Source of the DNA: Clavelina lepadiformis
Lineage: Eukaryota > Chordata > Ascidiacea > Aplousobranchia > Clavelinidae
Length of the DNA: 64,000 bases
Direction: 5' to 3'
Assembly: GCF_947623445.1 (NCBI RefSeq)
Contig: NC_135247.1
Span: forward strand, 6,016,501-6,080,500
This document shows positions 26,011 to 38,600 of this stretch, piece after piece. The position numbers were made by a program, and so were the translations under genes. The notes beneath the pieces are model-generated. The model had not been told where the DNA came from, did not search any database, and saw nothing but the letters and a program-made list of their open reading frames with translations. How positions within the stretch are numbered: position 1 is the first letter of the stretch; every line of letters begins with the position of its first letter.

Positions 26011-26779
26011 GTTTTGCCACCGTTTAGACTTCGTTTACTTTTGATTCAACGTCAAGTTCATATATTGCGGGGAATGATGGTAAATCATGAATGATAATTT
26101 TATTCGTAACAAGGTTGTTCTTGATTTAGAAGCGTTTGAAAATGTCCTGCCCAACGTCTTATAATTTATCAGCTTTATTGGCTATAAAGTATACAAAGGC
26201 TTTGGCTATATATATACAATGTTACTTTTGCTTGATGTATTTACTCCATATTTGTATAATGTTTATCACACAACCCTTTATGGAATGTTGGTGTGACTAA
26301 ATGTCATTTAATCAATGTGGAAATAATGTCGGTAACTCGACAAGGATCTCACGAGTCGAGATATATAAGGCAAATGGGTGCAATTTGTCTCATGGAGCAC
26401 TTTGTCACAGTTTTTTTTTTGCTTTCACTATCTGCTATTATTTTTTATTTTGTTTGCTGGATCACTGACAACTTGAGTTACTGCGTAAAAAAAACTACGT
26501 CCCGGGCCGCCTTGATAATTAATAGGTGGACTCAGGCTGTGGCTGCTACTGTCGTTATGCAGCAGCTATAGCCTTAATCTACTCCATCGCAGCACACAGT
26601 GTGCTGTGTCTGGATGTATCACATCAATGGACGACCTTCCTTCCTCTATCTGCTCCAACCGAAGCTTTTTGCTTCAGGAAATCAAGACACTCATTTGTCT
26701 CGACCTCACTGCAAACGTTAGAACAAGCCGAAAACTCAGGCATCAGTGCATGACGTACCCTAAATGGAATGCGGAGCAA

Positions 26780-27170
26780 CAGGATATAGACCTGCTAGAC
26801 TTCGCAGCTTCATCTCCAACTCCCACCCCAACGGACTTTCGTTGCCCAGAATGGCCTGGCTACGGCTTAATTGCCTGCGAACCGGCGTTGGGCATTTCTG
26901 CTCAATTCTGTAGAAATGGAGAGTGACAAACTTGTGAGTGTGGCAAGGAGGTAGAAACCTCTTCCTCAAAGCTCATCTTACATCTGCCTGTTCCTATATA
27001 CCATACTGCCCACGCAAGACATGCACTGCGAGTTTTGGATGTCAGATGACCATAAACTGGGGTGACGTCATACGTCCCTTTTTGGTACTGAATGATGTAA
27101 TACTTTTCTTTGCGAGCTCTCAAGCTATGAAAAGTCGTTCGCAGGAGGAATTCATACAATAATAACACAA
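26780..27170 (+). mobile_element. Decayed LINE 3' fragment (zinc-knuckle tail)
   Basis: The plus strand encodes RLNCLRTGVGHFCSIL, then a stop, and about 40 bp on, in another frame, CECGKEVETSS and LILHLPVPIYHTA. This is the pattern LNRLRTGVGRF ... CxCG ... H..xCP seen at the C-terminus of many non-LTR retrotransposon polyproteins. It lies on the opposite strand to the fragment at 25330-26010 and need not come from the same insertion. It is broken and partial. Confidence 0.65.
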
Positions 27171-27180
27171 GCAATAATTA

Positions 27181-30068
27181 GCGTATCCATTGCCCACAAA
27201 CTGAATGCGATTCCCACGAAAATACGTTGCAACGCCGTGCAGTTTGGTATATACAGAGAAGCATTTGCCGCGAAGTTAACGCGTTCGCGAGTTATCACCC
27301 TACAACAAATAAACATGTTTTGGTTTTTCGCAACACCGCAGTGGCCTTGAGACTAATGGCCATCGACCACGCATCTGGTGCTCATTCAAACATTTTCGTT
27401 TGCCACGCTTGTGACCAAGACAACGCAAAAGTGTACCGGATGAAGTGAATGATGTAGAATGACGACAAGAATCAAGTTGAATTTTATGTAGTAATTAAAT
27501 AATAAAACTAAAAGATTTTATTAGGTTAAGCCATTAAGTTACAAGTATGATAAAGAGCAAAATACATTAGCCAAGATTCAGGTTTTAATCAAACTGAATA
27601 GGTTTTTAGTTGAAGATTCTAATACCTCCAAAACTTTTTAAATTTCGGAATAGACTCTTGCTGTAGGGCTGAACTAAATTTAACTTTTGGGACTTTGAGC
27701 AAGATAACTCTGCTGTAAACGTTATATATTTGATATAGTCTAAATAGACTAACATGCAACATGCTTACGTATACATCAGTCATGTTTGCCCGATGCGGTA
27801 TTTGAGCTTAAAGTATCGCCAAATTAAAAGCTGTATATAATATATGCTGTACAAATGACCTCGGGAATCCTACTGCTGAGATGAGTCAAACATGCGCAAA
27901 ACGAGTCATAAATAAAGTATATACCTATTCATAATGAGTCACTTTTAAGATCTGGACTCTCGCAGGAATGAAACACAGACTATAACTGTAAACTCTTTTG
28001 TTATTTGTCACACATTTTTCCCGAATACAGAAAAATATAACTTACAACTGAAAAACTTGTTTAATTATTTCCAGCATTTTTTCGGTTAACCACAGAGCTG
28101 CATGCATCAGCATGATTAGCGGAAAACATTTGATGTCGCTATTTGGTGAGCTAATGTGAAAGTGTTTTGATTACAAAACTTGTGGATTATACTGCTTACG
28201 TGATGTAAGTATTATTATAATTAGTCAACATACTGTATTGTTACGGTTTGTTCAAACAGAGCAATATCACGTTGTGTGACCAACGAGTTTATGTATTGCG
28301 TGTGTGTGCAACTACAGTCAAAATAAATATCAACAGAAGAAAGTTTGTCACGGCTGCAAAATACGTGCTGCTGGAGACGTGCGAAATTTTTTATTACATT
28401 GTTTTGAATGGAATTTAGTTTTGTTTTATTTTGAAACATCTTCCGGTGCAAAATTAAGGAAATAGAGCGAAAGCTTGTTGTTTAACAGTTTGCTTAATAT
28501 TTAATGAGAACGGAGGCTGCAGCGAACATATATATACATTAAACGTCTATGTCTTTTAACCAGGTCTTCTCGATTGGTACAACGCATCGCGATTGTCAAT
28601 TCATCGACTAAAAATGTCAAGCGTGACAACGTCGAGCACTTAAGCGGCTTATGTGGACTTTTTTGGACCTAAACCCAAAAAAAGGTTTTTTTTTCAAAAA
28701 TTTGGAAAATAAAAGCAGGATACCTTCTAAGTTGCTTTAAAAAATTTTGTGTACACAATTTTTTGTATAAGCTTATTTAAAACAAAAATGTTTCACAAAA
28801 TCCGAAAAAATTTGATAAATATAATTAATTAGTTCATTTCTATTCGGTAAAAATAATTAACTTTTGGTTTGAAAACTTGCAGATATTAGCGTTATTTAAA
28901 GTTTTAAGGTTATTGGTTATTGTATTTAGAATGTCTTTGTCATATGATCTAAAACTCAAGGCAATCTTGATTTGGAGATATGTGATCGAAGATTCTTCTC
29001 GATCTGTTCATTTATAGATCAGCACGCAGCAAAAGCGTCATATAGCTATAGCAACAAATACAAAAGTTTTCATGTTTTGACTTGGCTGGATTATTCCTTC
29101 CTTTTGTTTATTATAAAAAGTATTAAAAAATTTATAATAAAAGAAAAAAACCGATGAGTCAAAGCGAATTGATGACTAATGCGCTATAAGCGTAAACCTA
29201 TTTTATTATTTATGACATATACTTTTACATGTTAATATTTCATAGATTTTTCCCAATGTTTATTCCAAACTCTGGTCTTTGATGCGTCCATGTACAGATT
29301 GACAAAAAGATGTCATATACAAACATTCGATATGAATAAAAACGATATTAAAAATAATATACGTTTGTTTTCGTCGCAAAGGTGACGAATGCTGAAAGAT
29401 TCTTGGACTAAAAACAATGCTTGTTTGATAGCTGCAGGCCAAAACGTGACAAAGTTACATACCCAGACGCCTCCAGCGTAAATGAAAAAGGTAACTTCCA
29501 AAAATTACACAAGTTTCACTGTGTAACATGATTTAAACCATGAAGCCTGTTTGGTGCTCGCACGGAAATTTCTAAACATAATTTTTAATGGCTTTCAAAA
29601 AGGGACAGGTTTGCTATAATCTTGTATAGGGGAAAATGTTAATACGGCATAAGACGGCAGCATTTCTGGCCAGTCAATCAAAGGACATTTTGTTCTAGTT
29701 ACTTTAGTTGGTCTTTATTTACGATTAATACAAACTTAATCTTCTGCTAAACTATAACTCCGTCTACCAATTAGCTGTTCAGAATTTGCTGGTGTCTGTT
29801 AGATTGGGCAATGATATAGAGGTACCAATGGTTAGAATACAGACCAATTGACTACAGCCAAATACTGCGACGTATTAAAATTTAGACAGATTTGCAAGAT
29901 GTCGGCTGTGCAGTGTGCACTTACTAATCTTTGAGAATCCGTCTATCGTATAAAATTATACGTAACGTGCTTTAGTGCAACATTCTTACAATTTGCAGAA
30001 CATATATTAACGAAAAGACTGCGCATAAGCTATACACAGACTAAATATTATCAGGGAGATAATTTCAT
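27181..30068. other. Non-coding stretch before the pentraxin gene
   Basis: No exon, RNA gene or complete mobile element was found on either strand. Short simple AT tracts occur (for example ATATATATAC near 28529). An acceptor-like TTTGCAG at 29993-29999 could end a 5' untranslated intron of the pentraxin gene that starts at 30069. Confidence 0.4.
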
Positions 30069-33000
30069 ATGGGAAATTCTAATAACAAGTACGATGAAGT
30101 GGCAGTGAATGCACATTACAAGTGCAGCACGATCTCTAACGATTTGGATCGGGGCGAGGCGATGTATGAAAATATTGCATTGGAAGTTGATAATGTCGAT
30201 CAGGAATGCTTCAGCAATAACTTTGGATCAGCCAACTTTTCGAACAATCGAAAAAAGCTACGAGAAATTAATGATGCAATGCTTGAGGATGAAAATAACA
30301 GATCGAAAACCTCACAAGCAATTGTCCGAATCAAACCGACCCTTTCCAACACCACGGTTTTGCACGGCAAGCAAGTTGAAAGCAGCGTAATGGAGCCCAG
30401 CAAAGCAAAGAAGAAAACATTGTCGAGAACTCTGTCTGATCCAAGCTTTACAAGAACGGTTAATAGAATGGAACAAATTCCTGAGATAAAAGTGGACGTG
30501 GATAAAGACGCAGGAAATCCTGAGAAAAAGTCGTTTGGGAAAAGAATGTCAACCGCTTTCGATAAAACCAATGCAAACTATGATAAGGTGAACGAAACAT
30601 TGGGAAAAGTGGAGGAATTGGGCGAAAAAATTGGCTTTGAAATCTCGCCGTTGTCCTCAGTCGGTGGAGGTGCTAGTGCGGATGCGGCAGCCGCTGCCCC
30701 TACTGCTCCTAGTAAGTGCTTTGAGGAATCGTTAATTCAGATTTACAACTAACGTACGCCATAAGCCTAAAACGTAAAACCTTCTTAAATTCAGTGAGCA
30801 AAAAGTTTTATTGTGTTCCAAACATGTCGTTGCGTTCCATCAAAAGATTACCACATGTTCTTTCAAGAACAATAATTTGTTTGACTAATCTTCGGAACTT
30901 GGTTAAAGTGAGGTGCTTTTGCAATATATGTCAAGGTCTCAAGGATGTAATGTTTTCAGTCCCCCAGGTAGGTGGAGTATCAGGTGGGGGAGCTCCTCCA
31001 CCGGGTGGCTCTGGAGTGTCTTCGGATACCGCAATGAAAGCCTCGTCATTGGTTATCTTGTTAGCTTTGGGATCCACTATCGTAGTGGCACTGCATCAGG
31101 TAAAACCAAGTCACTTCTGCAATGATTACAGTACTTCATTGATGTTAGGCATCCATGAACACAGCAAACTTGATAAAAACCTAGTTTCCAGAGTTTTGCT
31201 AACGTTATTCTATTTTTGTTTTTTAACAGATAAATACAAGTTTTCAAAATCATCACCACTGGGAAAAGAGTGAGTGAAGCACATAGCCATCATTAAAGTT
31301 AGAGGCGAATAATCCAAAAACATTTTGACCTCGAATTAAAAACGCGCTGTAATTATGTATACCCGACCAGTAGATATACTATAGGAATCTAAGGATTTTA
31401 CCAGTATACTGGAATATTTTCATAATACGAGGTGGTTAGGCAGTTATCGCGAAGCGGTGAGGCAAATTTGCTCCGGCATTGTCGGGAATCATATCACCAT
31501 CATAGAATAAGATGTTTAAGTAATTGGGGGAAGGGGGCTGAATTGTTGTAAGTATATGGGAGCGGGTTATAATAGCCAAACAATAGGTATACCCTAGTAG
31601 TGCTAACTAAAGTGACAACGCTTTTTGGGTGGAAAAGTAACGACGCCGCAGCGATAAGCAATTAGTTGCAGTTGATGTTTCTGTTCAGCATACCAAGGAC
31701 ACAAGTGACAGTACATGGACCAGTAGCGGTTTCCTGTCTTTAAAACAATCGCCGCTACCGGACTAGCCTTACGCAAACAGTCAGGATTGAGCTCAGTGAC
31801 CTTCACTAATCACTACTACAGTATAAATAAACCTAGAGTAAGTTACGCACTTGTTGTAGGCTTTAACCATACTTCTTCCTTGTGCCCCATTCAATTCGTA
31901 CTTAATCCAAACTACAGCATAATGTACATTGTTTTCAAGTGGTGACTTAATAATTATCAATCTGAACAATGTCTATGAGCGCCAAGTTTGCGTTTCTGGA
32001 GAAACTATTTTGGCAATAACTGGCTTAACCACCAAATTCAGTATAACTAAAAAATGCTTTTGTCTGTAATGTTGTATATTTACTGAATGCAGAATACTGA
32101 TAACTCTTCTTTTCATTTAAGGTCAACATGTTTTTGAACCTGCTTCTAGCTTTAATGTTAACGCTTAAATTGAATTGTATATTAGACCTATAGTTATATT
32201 GTATATACTGTAGACAGCTTGACGGTTTAAAGCTGTCACCAAAAATTATTTACAACACTTTTGTCATACCAGTTCACATAGCATTTTTTCGACTTTTAAC
32301 CTTTCACACTTTTGAAAAGGTTGGAAACCACTGCAGTATACAAATTACAGTGATTGCTTGCCGTTGGCTACTAGAATAAACCAGTTCAGAGATCCTGAAC
32401 TTCTTCTGTTGTTGTAAACACTGCAGTAGCTCGTAAGTTGTCGTTTTTTATGCAGATACTACCGAAGAATTTCTTGATATGATGTACAAATTCGGGGAGT
32501 ATTATCGCACAAAAAGTGAATCGAGAGATACAGACGTTCACAACATCATCATACAGTGTACGAATACAAACTTTTCTGTCCAAATAGTATCTATTTGTGT
32601 TAGTAACAACAAATGTTTTATTTAAACAATGAAATCAACAAGAACAACATTTAGCTCTAGGATTTGAAATGTGCCATTTTGTCACAAATTTGTCACTTGT
32701 CGTTCTTGCTTCATTCATTGGGATTTTATGTAAATATGTTTTGTTGTAATGTCACACAAATGCGACATGATAATTCATATTAATATTTCAGTTTCAAACG
32801 TTAGCAACGAGTCACCTCCAGTGCTTGAAACACCCGCCATGTTACCTACTCGAGATGTAATCAATTCAAGTGAATTGGCTGCCCTTAAAGGTTCGAACTG
32901 TGCACACCTAATTTTTCCGTAGTTCTGACATTCTCAGTTACAAGGATTGCAAACATTACATTCTAAAACGATTGCTTAAGTCGCTATTTTAATGACTGTT

Positions 33001-34789
33001 ATTTTTTGTAACTTGAAATCATTCTTTTTTCCTACCAATTTTTCAGAAAAGCAGTCGAATCTGGGTCAAGGGCTGGAAAGTTTATCTCTAAACATTACTG
33101 ACAGACTAAATATCCTACAGAAACTAATTGCTAATTTGTCCAGTGACACATCAGAAATAACAAGTTAGTATAGCCTACATAGATTTTGGCAAGACAAAAA
33201 TTAGGTATTAAATTAGTTATGTAGAGTTTAGTGGCCGTGTTAACCATTATTCATTTTTTTCATTTGGTTACATTGTTCGTGCACGTTTTAAGCTCTCGAG
33301 TTTAAAGCTTTGCTGCTTTTTCCCGCTAATTATATTATTTGTTGGGGGAGTTGTTATTTCATCACGCTATGTTGGTCAGAATTTCTTTTTTCGTTCCCCC
33401 ACAGACAATGACAAAAAAACAAACCAATACAAGCAATATAAAAAAGAAATTGAAACTAGTGCCTGTTTTCAATTTCTTTTTTCTGTTTTAGCTAGGTTAA
33501 ATAAGACAGACCGTTTGATGGACCAACTATCAGAAGCAATAAACGAAACTATAGAAGAAGTTAAAAAGCCTGATTTAAGTAAGGTATCCCTGTTCTATGC
33601 GTAATCGTATTCAATGTTGCAAAACATTAATTGTATGGACTTAATTAAAAATTACTTTTTTGTCTTACAACAGCGTGTCCAGTTTTTGGCTACAACTTCC
33701 CTCGTGACCGGCAAATTACTGACTATGTTCGTTATGAATCTTATATTCCACGACTGTTTGCGGCAACCTTTTGCATGTGGGTTCGTGCAAAAAGCTTAGA
33801 CAAGTCAGTTCTTTTGAGTTACGCGGTTAACGTCGGAAGTGACAACGAGCTCACATTTCGAATCAGAAATTCTAGCTTGCTGGAAGCTTTCGTCAAGGGC
33901 GTAAAGTTTAACTTTCCCGTTCCGAATCTGGTTGCTTCTCCTGAGGTCAAACACCTAGAATTCTAGAAAATGTATTTATAATTGTTAAGTGAATTGTCCT
34001 GACAATTGAAGGAAATTAAAACATTTTACACCTAATAACCTATCCGATGATTACTACTTGTTCATAATTCAAACAAGTGCTGTTTTACAGATAAATGCGT
34101 GTATAGTCTATACAGCTTACACTTCTACTTGTTATATTGAATAAAAGGATTGACATATGAATATTTCCAGTATATAAAATGATTGGAAGAACTAACATTT
34201 CAAGCATATTTCGTATAATAAGAATCATTGTTGTTTCCACAGCGGCAACATTTCTGTTTTACATTTTCTACCCGAGAAGACGAAGTAGCCGTGTATGTGA
34301 ACGGTATAAAACGAGGTTCCCACGTGTATAGGAGATCGTTCACGCTTGCTGGAGGATCGCTAATCATAGGACAGGAGCAAGATGAACAGGATGCCAAACG
34401 ATTAGATCCAGAACAAGCTTTTCAGTGAGCTAGAAAAACATGCAATTATAAAATATATTAGTTTATCCAAAATTCCAACGTGATTTTTGATCTGAGTTAC
34501 AAAAATATATTGCAACATGATTAACCTATATACAGCAAAATCGAATTAAAATATTATAGGGCTTATTCGAGATCCATAAAAAAGATCTTGCACTAATTTT
34601 GTTGTACACTACAGAGGAAGATTAGAAAACTACCTCATTTGGCCACGAAAGCTGAACAATGAAGAAATTGAAAATCTTTACCAACTCTGCCATTGTCCTC
34701 AGGACTTTTTGGTGAAGCCTACTCTAGATCGTGTTCGATTATACGGAAACGCAAATTACTTTATTCCTCGAACCTGCCCAGTGCCCTAG
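30069..34789 (+). CDS. Transmembrane pentraxin (neuronal pentraxin receptor-like)
   Basis: Nine exons: 30069-30711, 30960-31099, 31230-31269, 32792-32890, 33047-33163, 33492-33578, 33674-33945, 34243-34424, 34615-34789 (TAG). Phases agree; 584 residues. No signal peptide. Residues 1-240 are a hydrophilic, probably cytoplasmic, N-terminus with Gly/Pro-rich end. Residues about 243-259 (SSLVILLALGSTIVVAL) are the single membrane span. About 290-375 is a coiled-coil-like stalk with NIT, NLS, NKT and NET glycosylation sites. About 377-584 is the pentraxin domain. Conserved features are the Cys pair in FCMW and HFCFTFST (pentraxin signature, Trp replaced by Phe) and calcium-ligand regions SDNEL and GQEQD...LDPEQAF. 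This order matches type II neuronal pentraxin receptors, whose cytoplasmic part is much shorter. A calcium-dependent surface lectin or adhesion role is inferred. Confidence 0.92.
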
Positions 34790-35607
34790 TGAAGGAGACA
34801 AGCAAATTAACCTTTAAGCATGTTGATGCAAATTACAAACGAATTAAGTTTCCAAACGCGGAATATAATCACTTTTCGTAAGAAGTGTGGAAACAAACTC
34901 AAGTGTTTTAGTTCTGTGTATTTGTGTGCTAAAGGCATTTCACAAAATACTATCGTCGAGGTTCATTTGAACTTTACATTTTCCCATTTGAGCGAAGTTT
35001 GATGCATTTCTGTCTATTGCGTAGCTAACTTTAATTAGCTTTACATGTCTTACGATGTTTGATTCCCTGTTACTAGGCTATAATCAAAATCCAATTTGAC
35101 TTTCTCGAATATTGACGCGTATTCTTTGAAATGTATTACGATTCGAAATAAGACAAATACGATTTTGCACCAAATCACCTGCATGTACCCTACTGTATGT
35201 GCACCATTGTAGCAATTGGGTAGATTGTTTGTAGTGACGGCAAACGCGCCAGGAAATCAAACAAGTTTTATAATGGCAGGAAACTAGGAATTGTGTATTA
35301 CGCGTCACCATCGTCACTGCAACAAACGCACGTCTTTTCTTCATTATGCGTTATTCCTTGGGGTAACTCACAAGAATTCGTAGTCTAGCCTACTGCTGCA
35401 TGCGAACTGCTATTGTCATATTTGCTTCATTGCAGCAAAGCGTAGCCTATATTGGTCTTATCAAAGTATTGCTCTGCTGCGAAAGTAAGCAACATTGAAA
35501 ATAAGATAGAAAACTCAGAGTTATGTGTGATTGTAAATGCAATAGAAGAAAGTGAACTGGGAGAGTCAGTTGACGCATTGGGACAAGTTCGCACTGACCA
35601 ATAGCAA
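34790..35607. other. Intergenic, pentraxin to kringle-EGF gene
   Basis: About 0.8 kb between the pentraxin stop and the next start codon on the same strand. No coding exon is visible. It must contain the pentraxin 3' end and the promoter of the kringle-EGF gene, but no clear TATA box or poly(A) signal stood out. Confidence 0.45.
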
Positions 35608-38600
35608 ATGAACGAGATGACATGGAGTAATTTCTGTGTTATCCACCTGGCCTTCATTCTCGGTCTCTGCTTGCATGAAACTAACTGTAAGTGCATTTCG
35701 AAGTGGTTATGGCAGCTTTATGTCTGCTACTTTGATAATTATCAAGCCGGTTCTTAGTTTTTTCGTCATAAAGCGTAGACCAACGATACATCCCGGTGTA
35801 GTGCCAAATATTGAGCCCCTCCTTCGTGACGTAATAAATTCATTGCCTGATAAACGGTTTGATTCGGCAGCAAACATGCGCCTATTTGGTGACTGGATAG
35901 TATGATACCGTAATCTTTACGAATACATGTATACTGGCAAACGAAATACCTTATAGGCTATAAGTCACAGGTGTTGGCTTGCTTCTGTCTTTAAGTTCTG
36001 TAGGCTACTTGCATATCGACTCTTATAGAGCTTATTGCGTATTGAATCAATGAATTTATTAAGTCACAAAGGGGGGGGGGGGGATAATATTTGGCAGGGG
36101 GTCACTATTTGGCACGACACCAGTTATGAGTTAGTTTTCTTTGAAAACGAAAAATTCATTAATCCGTGACATTTTGTTTCATGTTCAAATTTTAAAAAAC
36201 ACCATTTTGTTATACAAAATCAGAACAGTATGCGTTGCTATACAGATTTTATTATAGTAAAGATAAATTTGAACCGATTTCTCAATTATAACTTTCAATT
36301 TAATGTTAAAGTAATCACGCGTTGTGATTTTCTTGAATTTTGTCACACTTGCCGTCGAACGCAACTCAATCAAAATTAAATTTACCACATAATTTCGGAG
36401 AAAATTACTAATTTTACTAATACGGCCCATTATTCAAAATTAATACAGTATCGTTTTTTTATGCTGGTATCAGTGATATGGTCATGGTACTAAAACCTGT
36501 TCCTCATTGTGATGTTATACCATAGTCTTTATATACAGTTAGGCTATATAGAGTATATAAAGACTATGGTCGTACCCTCAAATGAGCGGCAAAGCCTAAA
36601 ATGAGCTTAAAACGTGCAATAATAACGTAAACGAAAAAGAAGGATGGATAAAATAATGGGTCACTAAATCACTAAATCAACAGTCACTAAATCAACATAC
36701 AATAAATAAGTTAAAAAATGCAACGGCTAAACAATGCTCACAAACATATGTAATAAGTCATATAAAGTTGGATACTGAAGCAGTGGGGTAACTGGGCTAC
36801 AAGCCTACAAATAAGACAGTCTTGTAAAGATACACTTAGTGATATGGTAAATACACTTAGTCATGTGGTTATCAGAAGAACGATTGTTTTCGTTGTACAG
36901 CAGCCTGCTGTTTTCAAATAGCACCATGTTAAGTTTTACTGCTCATTAATTGAGGAGACTGCTGTTGATGACGTAATAAAGAGCAGACCGTGATTGCGCG
37001 AGTAGCACCTTGCTGTTGGTTGCTGCTCAAAACCGGACAGCTAGCAGTTTGTTTATATCAAGGGTGTTTACGTAAATATAACTTTCGCTATCCTCGCTCA
37101 TGCAGCTAATTTTTAAATATTTCTTTCCTAAAAAGCAATTTACACTTTTGTTTGAAAAAATCAACATCAGCTGCTCACTTTGCTGAAAAACTAAACAGCT
37201 ATTGATTACTTCACAAACAGCAGCCTGTCTGTCACCGAGCAACAAGCAAAAGCAGGGCGCTATGGAAAACAGCAGGTTGCAGCAACCGCTCTTTTGGTTA
37301 CGACCCCGCCTAATGGCTAGTGCAGTTGGGATATTGAACACTTCGTTTTCCATTTCTTCCCATGGCTGAGTCCTTGGCAGTTCTTTTTAACTAGGGAATT
37401 GTCATAGGTATAACATAAATACGATTGACTGCAGATTAAGGTACTGTCAATGGTTTGTTTCTCCGTTTATGGCTTGCAAAATATGGTAAGCTTAGTCAGG
37501 CAGACATTAAAAAAATTATAATTGGGGATCGATAACCAAAGTTGGCGATAGATTTTAGAATGAATCAGAAAAACAACTTTTTCCAGCCGCTGTACTCTAT
37601 TAGTCTCCGTACACATACTTATACTACACCCACTTTATTAAGAAACTTAATACTGTAACAGCACGTGTAATAACAGCAGAGGTAATTCACGGATATCACT
37701 ATTAATTTTACATTTCCATCAAAAAGCAAAAAAATAGAAGTTACAAAAAACCTGAAAGCGGCAGAAAGCTTTTGCTAGCACAGATTGTCTGCCAGAAAGT
37801 TTCTGCTAACTTGATGCAGCTCACTGTAAGTAAACAAAGCATGTTCAATTTGAATTATCGCTGACGACACGACGTGTAGTGCTACTTTAAAGCGTTACCT
37901 GAATTGACGGAACACAGAAAATGTGTGGATTCTATGCCGTTTTGAAATTTGTTTTATTTACCAGGTTTGAATGAATGCAAGTCGGATACGTTGGGTTTAT
38001 CTTACGCTGGGTCAGTCAGTACTAGCTTAAATGGCAGAATTTGCCAACACTGGAGTTCTAGCGATCCATGGTGCCATATCTACTATACGTAAGTCCAATA
38101 CTGATTTATCATATGCTAGGTTATAATATAACGTTTAAAATAGCAATTAATGTGTATTAAAATGGACAATTTGCGGAAACATATTGATCTGTTATACAAA
38201 TGCATCACATGTAGCCTGCAGATGTATTGTTCAAATGGTTGTTCACTTCTAATGCACTGAAGCTTACACCCATTTTGTTTTCGTTTTTATTGATGATTAA
38301 GCCTATGTTTTACGAAAATGCCAGTATGAATGAAATATAAGTAGCCTAGGCTACTCTGATTTTGTTCAAATTAAACGTTTTATCTCATAACTAGGCCTAT
38401 ATCATACATTTATTAACTGCCTTACCAGTATGATGATTGAAAAACATGCATTGTGTTTAAAGTGGAACCTCAGTTTCAGCCACGTTTATAATGGGTAAGC
38501 CTGCAAAATGTGCCTAAATTTTCAGTCCCAGCAATCTGCCACGGGTTACTTCATTGTATTTTGGTGTCTAGTGTGCAAGAGTACAACCACAGGACGCCTT

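Noticed and set aside
30200-30571. 123-codon minus-strand frame opposite pentraxin exon 1
   Set aside because: Antisense shadow of a real coding exon.
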